Assembly (NCBI GenBank): GCA_016206385.1
Contig: JACQRS010000379.1
Coordinates: forward strand, 1-9,263
Direction: 5' to 3'
Length of the DNA: 9,263 nucleotides
DNA from: Candidatus Rokuibacteriota bacterium
GTDB lineage: Bacteria > Methylomirabilota > Methylomirabilia > Rokubacteriales > CSP1-6
The notes below the pieces were generated by a model. The model saw nothing but the letters and a program-made list of their open reading frames with translations, was not told where the DNA came from and ran no database searches. Made by a program: the position numbers and the translations under genes. This document shows positions 8,701 to 9,263 of this stretch, piece after piece (the stretch's first letter is position 1; every line of letters starts with the position of its first letter).

Positions 8701-8881
8701 GGACGAAGCGTGCGGCGTCGATCTGGCGCCGCTGGGCTGCGGCTCGGCGATGATCGGGGACTTGGTGCTCGAGCTGGCGGCCCTGATCAATTCCGGGGAC
8801 CCCGACAAATGCCGCCAGGCGGCTCAGTGCGCCCGCGCAACGTCGGGGAACGTGCGGGCCTTCCTCGCGGCGCCTCGATGA
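5744..8881 (+). CDS. Secreted multidomain subtilase (S8) with vWA, EF-hand loop, two HYR modules and Cys-rich tail
   Basis: This 1,045-aa exported serine protease has, in order: a signal peptide (hydrophobic core about 31-45, likely cleavage after VLA at 46-48); a probable propeptide (about 50-185); and an S8 domain (about 186-490) with Asp196 (IYDVEY), His233 (NNHGTAV), oxyanion Asn341 (AAGNGG) and Ser429 (DGTSSAS). All catalytic residues are present. Then come a vWA domain (about 496-745) with a MIDAS-type DLSGS at 504-508 and Asp637 in LLWTDAAF, a 12-residue EF-hand-like loop (702-713), two HYR immunoglobulin-like modules (about 746-818 and 819-897), and a helical tail (898-1045) starting with GQGYWHRQC and holding seven cysteines. 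The adhesive modules suggest surface binding or substrate capture after secretion. ATG 5744 is chosen because GAAGG lies 10 nt upstream; a TTG at 5714 in the same frame would add 10 residues. It is the last gene of the probable operon. No clear terminator follows, and an IS remnant begins within about 30 bp. Confidence 0.92.
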   Translation: MPAASKGVKYPDAYGSDHLGPTRFRGVLSGAPVLVVLWFSWPASGVLAQGMEGVSDRLVQVRFKEGTVVDPPGAPLPADLLNLVQGISRLFSLPEETLNRLRAAGQAASGSTLPDLNLWFEIILREGTDARSFLADLKRVSGVNVAQLAPLPAPLPAVTPDFTQYQGYRRAAPDGINADFSATLPGGNGSGITIYDVEYSWNQDHENLRRARGIQLLMRPGDSAVDPYYDNNHGTAVLGILVADGDAKGVTGISWDAQIMLASAQTNMEGYNPANAILLAVADATPGDVILIEQQAHACNLGLSCDGPGGDCGPLEWDQPVFDAIQTATANRIVVVEAAGNGGVDLDLASCGGTFNRSVRDSGAIIVGAGGVPGASDLERLEFSSFGSRVDLQGWGSRVWTTGYGNSYSNSDDRGNPDFFYTGWFDGTSSASAIVAGAVANLQGIAINLFGTPLVPFQVRELLTKTGSPQIIRDTLGNIGPRPDLMAAIGKLREGEIDLFMIVDLSGSFQDELPLFQAQAPGIIDTINATNANVRWGLARFEDYPISPFGSSAAGDRAYERLIDLTDEAERVKDAIEVLTVRSGADLPQSQLAALFQAASGAGQNLSAVGFPGASIPPGQQANFRSGATKIFLLWTDAAFHLPGDDGIMISYPGPSFVDTVDAIMALDPPVVIGISSGTDAVADLKAIAAATESLAPPGGVDCDGNGSLDLTEGDPLVCSIALSGEGIGKAIETLVDAAIEAATPVTTCMDVTVPADPAGCTASADIDRGSFDPGGGPIALTQSPPGPYSVGERLVTLKATDETGLTGYCTGVVTVLDQEPPTFDCPSSLHLFAAGCRGFAQVPLDPTRAQDNCDEVTLSASPLEVACDQTQMVTIKATDGSGIVTTCSLPVSVECRDPLGQGYWHRQCLGAGLITPGRKGRGPQEPLEADFIRTLVPAVDQMLQDTVFESRTCQAGIDDQPPNDPCERALKAYTSLLLNLAASRLDEACGVDLAPLGCGSAMIGDLVLELAALINSGDPDKCRQAAQCARATSGNVRAFLAAPR

Positions 8882-8904
8882 TCGTCGCCGGCGACGGGGC
8901 TATC

Positions 8905-9064
8905 GGATCTGTCCCCTCCGCCAGCTCCACCTCCGCCTCCCGCAGCTTGCTGATGATCTGCTCAGCTGTGAACCGCTGCCGGCTCATCCTTGACCCTCCC
9001 TCTCCTCCCAGGTTGAGCTCCAAGTCTGACTCTCAAGCTGGACCGGTTTGAGGGGGGCAGGTCA
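8905..9064 (-). mobile_element. Remnant of an IS3-family insertion sequence
   Basis: Read on the minus strand from 9064, the element starts TGACCTGCCCCCC, a TG-initiated end typical of IS3 ends, has about 65 bp of leader with GGAGGG, and then begins orfA at 8987. The family match stops after 25 codons, near 8913. Plus-strand 8905-8917 (GGATCTGTCCCCT) resembles the outer end at 10 of 13 positions with one gap, so this could be an internally deleted copy of about 160 bp retaining both ends. No target-site duplication is apparent. The outer limit at 9064 is better supported than the inner one. Confidence 0.55.
8913..8987 (-). pseudogene. Truncated IS3-family transposase orfA (N-terminal 25 codons)
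   Basis: From ATG 8987 the frame reads MSRQRFTAEQIISKLREAEV followed by ELAEG. This is the characteristic N-terminus of IS3-family (IS407-like) OrfA, a small helix-turn-helix DNA-binding protein. In intact copies the frame goes on through GKTV and the recognition helix (TEQTYYRW region). Here it continues into unrelated sequence (TDPIAPSPATI) and runs antisense into the end of the subtilase gene. No orfB is present, so the product cannot be functional. Confidence 0.75.
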
Positions 9065-9111
9065 AGGTTGCCGAAGGTCTCACCGTCCGCGCGAGGGTGT
9101 CAAGAGCGGGA

Positions 9112-9143
9112 GGGATCCGCGGGAGGGAGCCGCAAGGGATCCC
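9112..9143. terminator. Stem-loop after the TOBE gene, possible terminator
   Basis: GGGATCC (9112-9118) pairs with GGATCCC (9137-9143) and GCGG (9119-9122) with CCGC (9130-9133), giving a 7+4 bp stem with a 3-nt bulge and a 7-nt loop. It lies 4 bp beyond the stop of the minus-strand TOBE gene, the right place for a terminator. No T-run follows on that strand, so an intrinsic terminator is not assured. Confidence 0.3.
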
Positions 9144-9147
9144 GGAA

Positions 9148-9263
9148 TCAAGCCCGGCTGCGGGCGGGAAAGACGTGCACCGCGCTGGCCTTGAAGCTGG
9201 CGGTGATCCGCTCGCCGGGGCGCAGGTCGAGATCGGTCGCGGAGCGGCCGGTGACCAGGACGA
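9148..9263 (-). CDS. TOBE/Mop-domain molybdate-binding protein, C-terminus (runs off the right edge)
   Basis: The last 37 residues of a minus-strand gene are visible, ending at TGA 9150-9148. They read DLDLRPGERITASFKASAVH and then VFPARSRA. The pattern LRPGE-(I/V)TASFKASAVHV is the hallmark of the Mop/TOBE fold, a small β-barrel that binds molybdate or tungstate. It occurs in stand-alone molbindins, as the C-terminal sensor of the regulator ModE, and at the C-terminus of the ABC-transporter ATPase ModC. The visible part cannot decide between these. It lies on the same strand as mobA, 8.7 kb away, so the two molybdenum genes frame the cassette. Confidence 0.82.
   Translation of the reverse strand, partial: VLVTGRSATDLDLRPGERITASFKASAVHVFPARSRA

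Overview
The window is GC-rich bacterial DNA with long, tightly packed reading frames. A lipoprotein signal, exported proteases and HYR/von Willebrand modules suggest a diderm bacterium with a large genome, of the Acidobacteriota / Myxococcota / uncultured-soil-phylum kind. That placement is inference; no phylogenetic marker is present.

Layout. The left end (1-453, minus) is the 5' part of a molybdenum-cofactor guanylyltransferase (mobA). The right end (9148-9263, minus) is the C-terminus of a TOBE/Mop molybdate-binding protein. Between these two same-strand molybdenum genes lies a three-gene cassette on the plus strand: (i) a 1,236-aa exported protein with about a dozen 42-residue kinesin-light-chain-type TPRs followed by a CHAT (caspase/separase-like) protease domain with its His-Cys dyad intact (1059-4769); (ii) a 268-aa lipoprotein of no family I recognise, behind a strong ribosome-binding site (4868-5674); (iii) a secreted, roughly 1,045-aa subtilase (S8) with an intact Asp-His-Ser triad, carrying a vWA/MIDAS domain, an EF-hand-like calcium loop, two HYR modules and a Cys-rich tail (5744-8881). 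Gaps of 98 and 69 bp and a shared strand suggest one operon. A possible promoter lies at 785-814.

Downstream of the subtilase is a remnant of an IS3-family element: the first 25 codons of orfA plus one end, finishing at 9064. A sequence matching that end at 11 of 12 bases occurs in inverted orientation at 633-644. The cassette therefore may sit between IS3-like ends and have been inserted into a molybdenum locus; there is no exact target duplication to prove it.

How the genes may work together (inference): all three products look exported or anchored in the envelope, and two are proteases from unrelated clans, one probably a zymogen with adhesive modules. The cassette could be an envelope or secreted proteolytic relay in which the TPR-CHAT protein senses a ligand and processes the subtilase or the lipoprotein. 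No CRISPR array, gasdermin-like gene or toxin gene is visible in the window.
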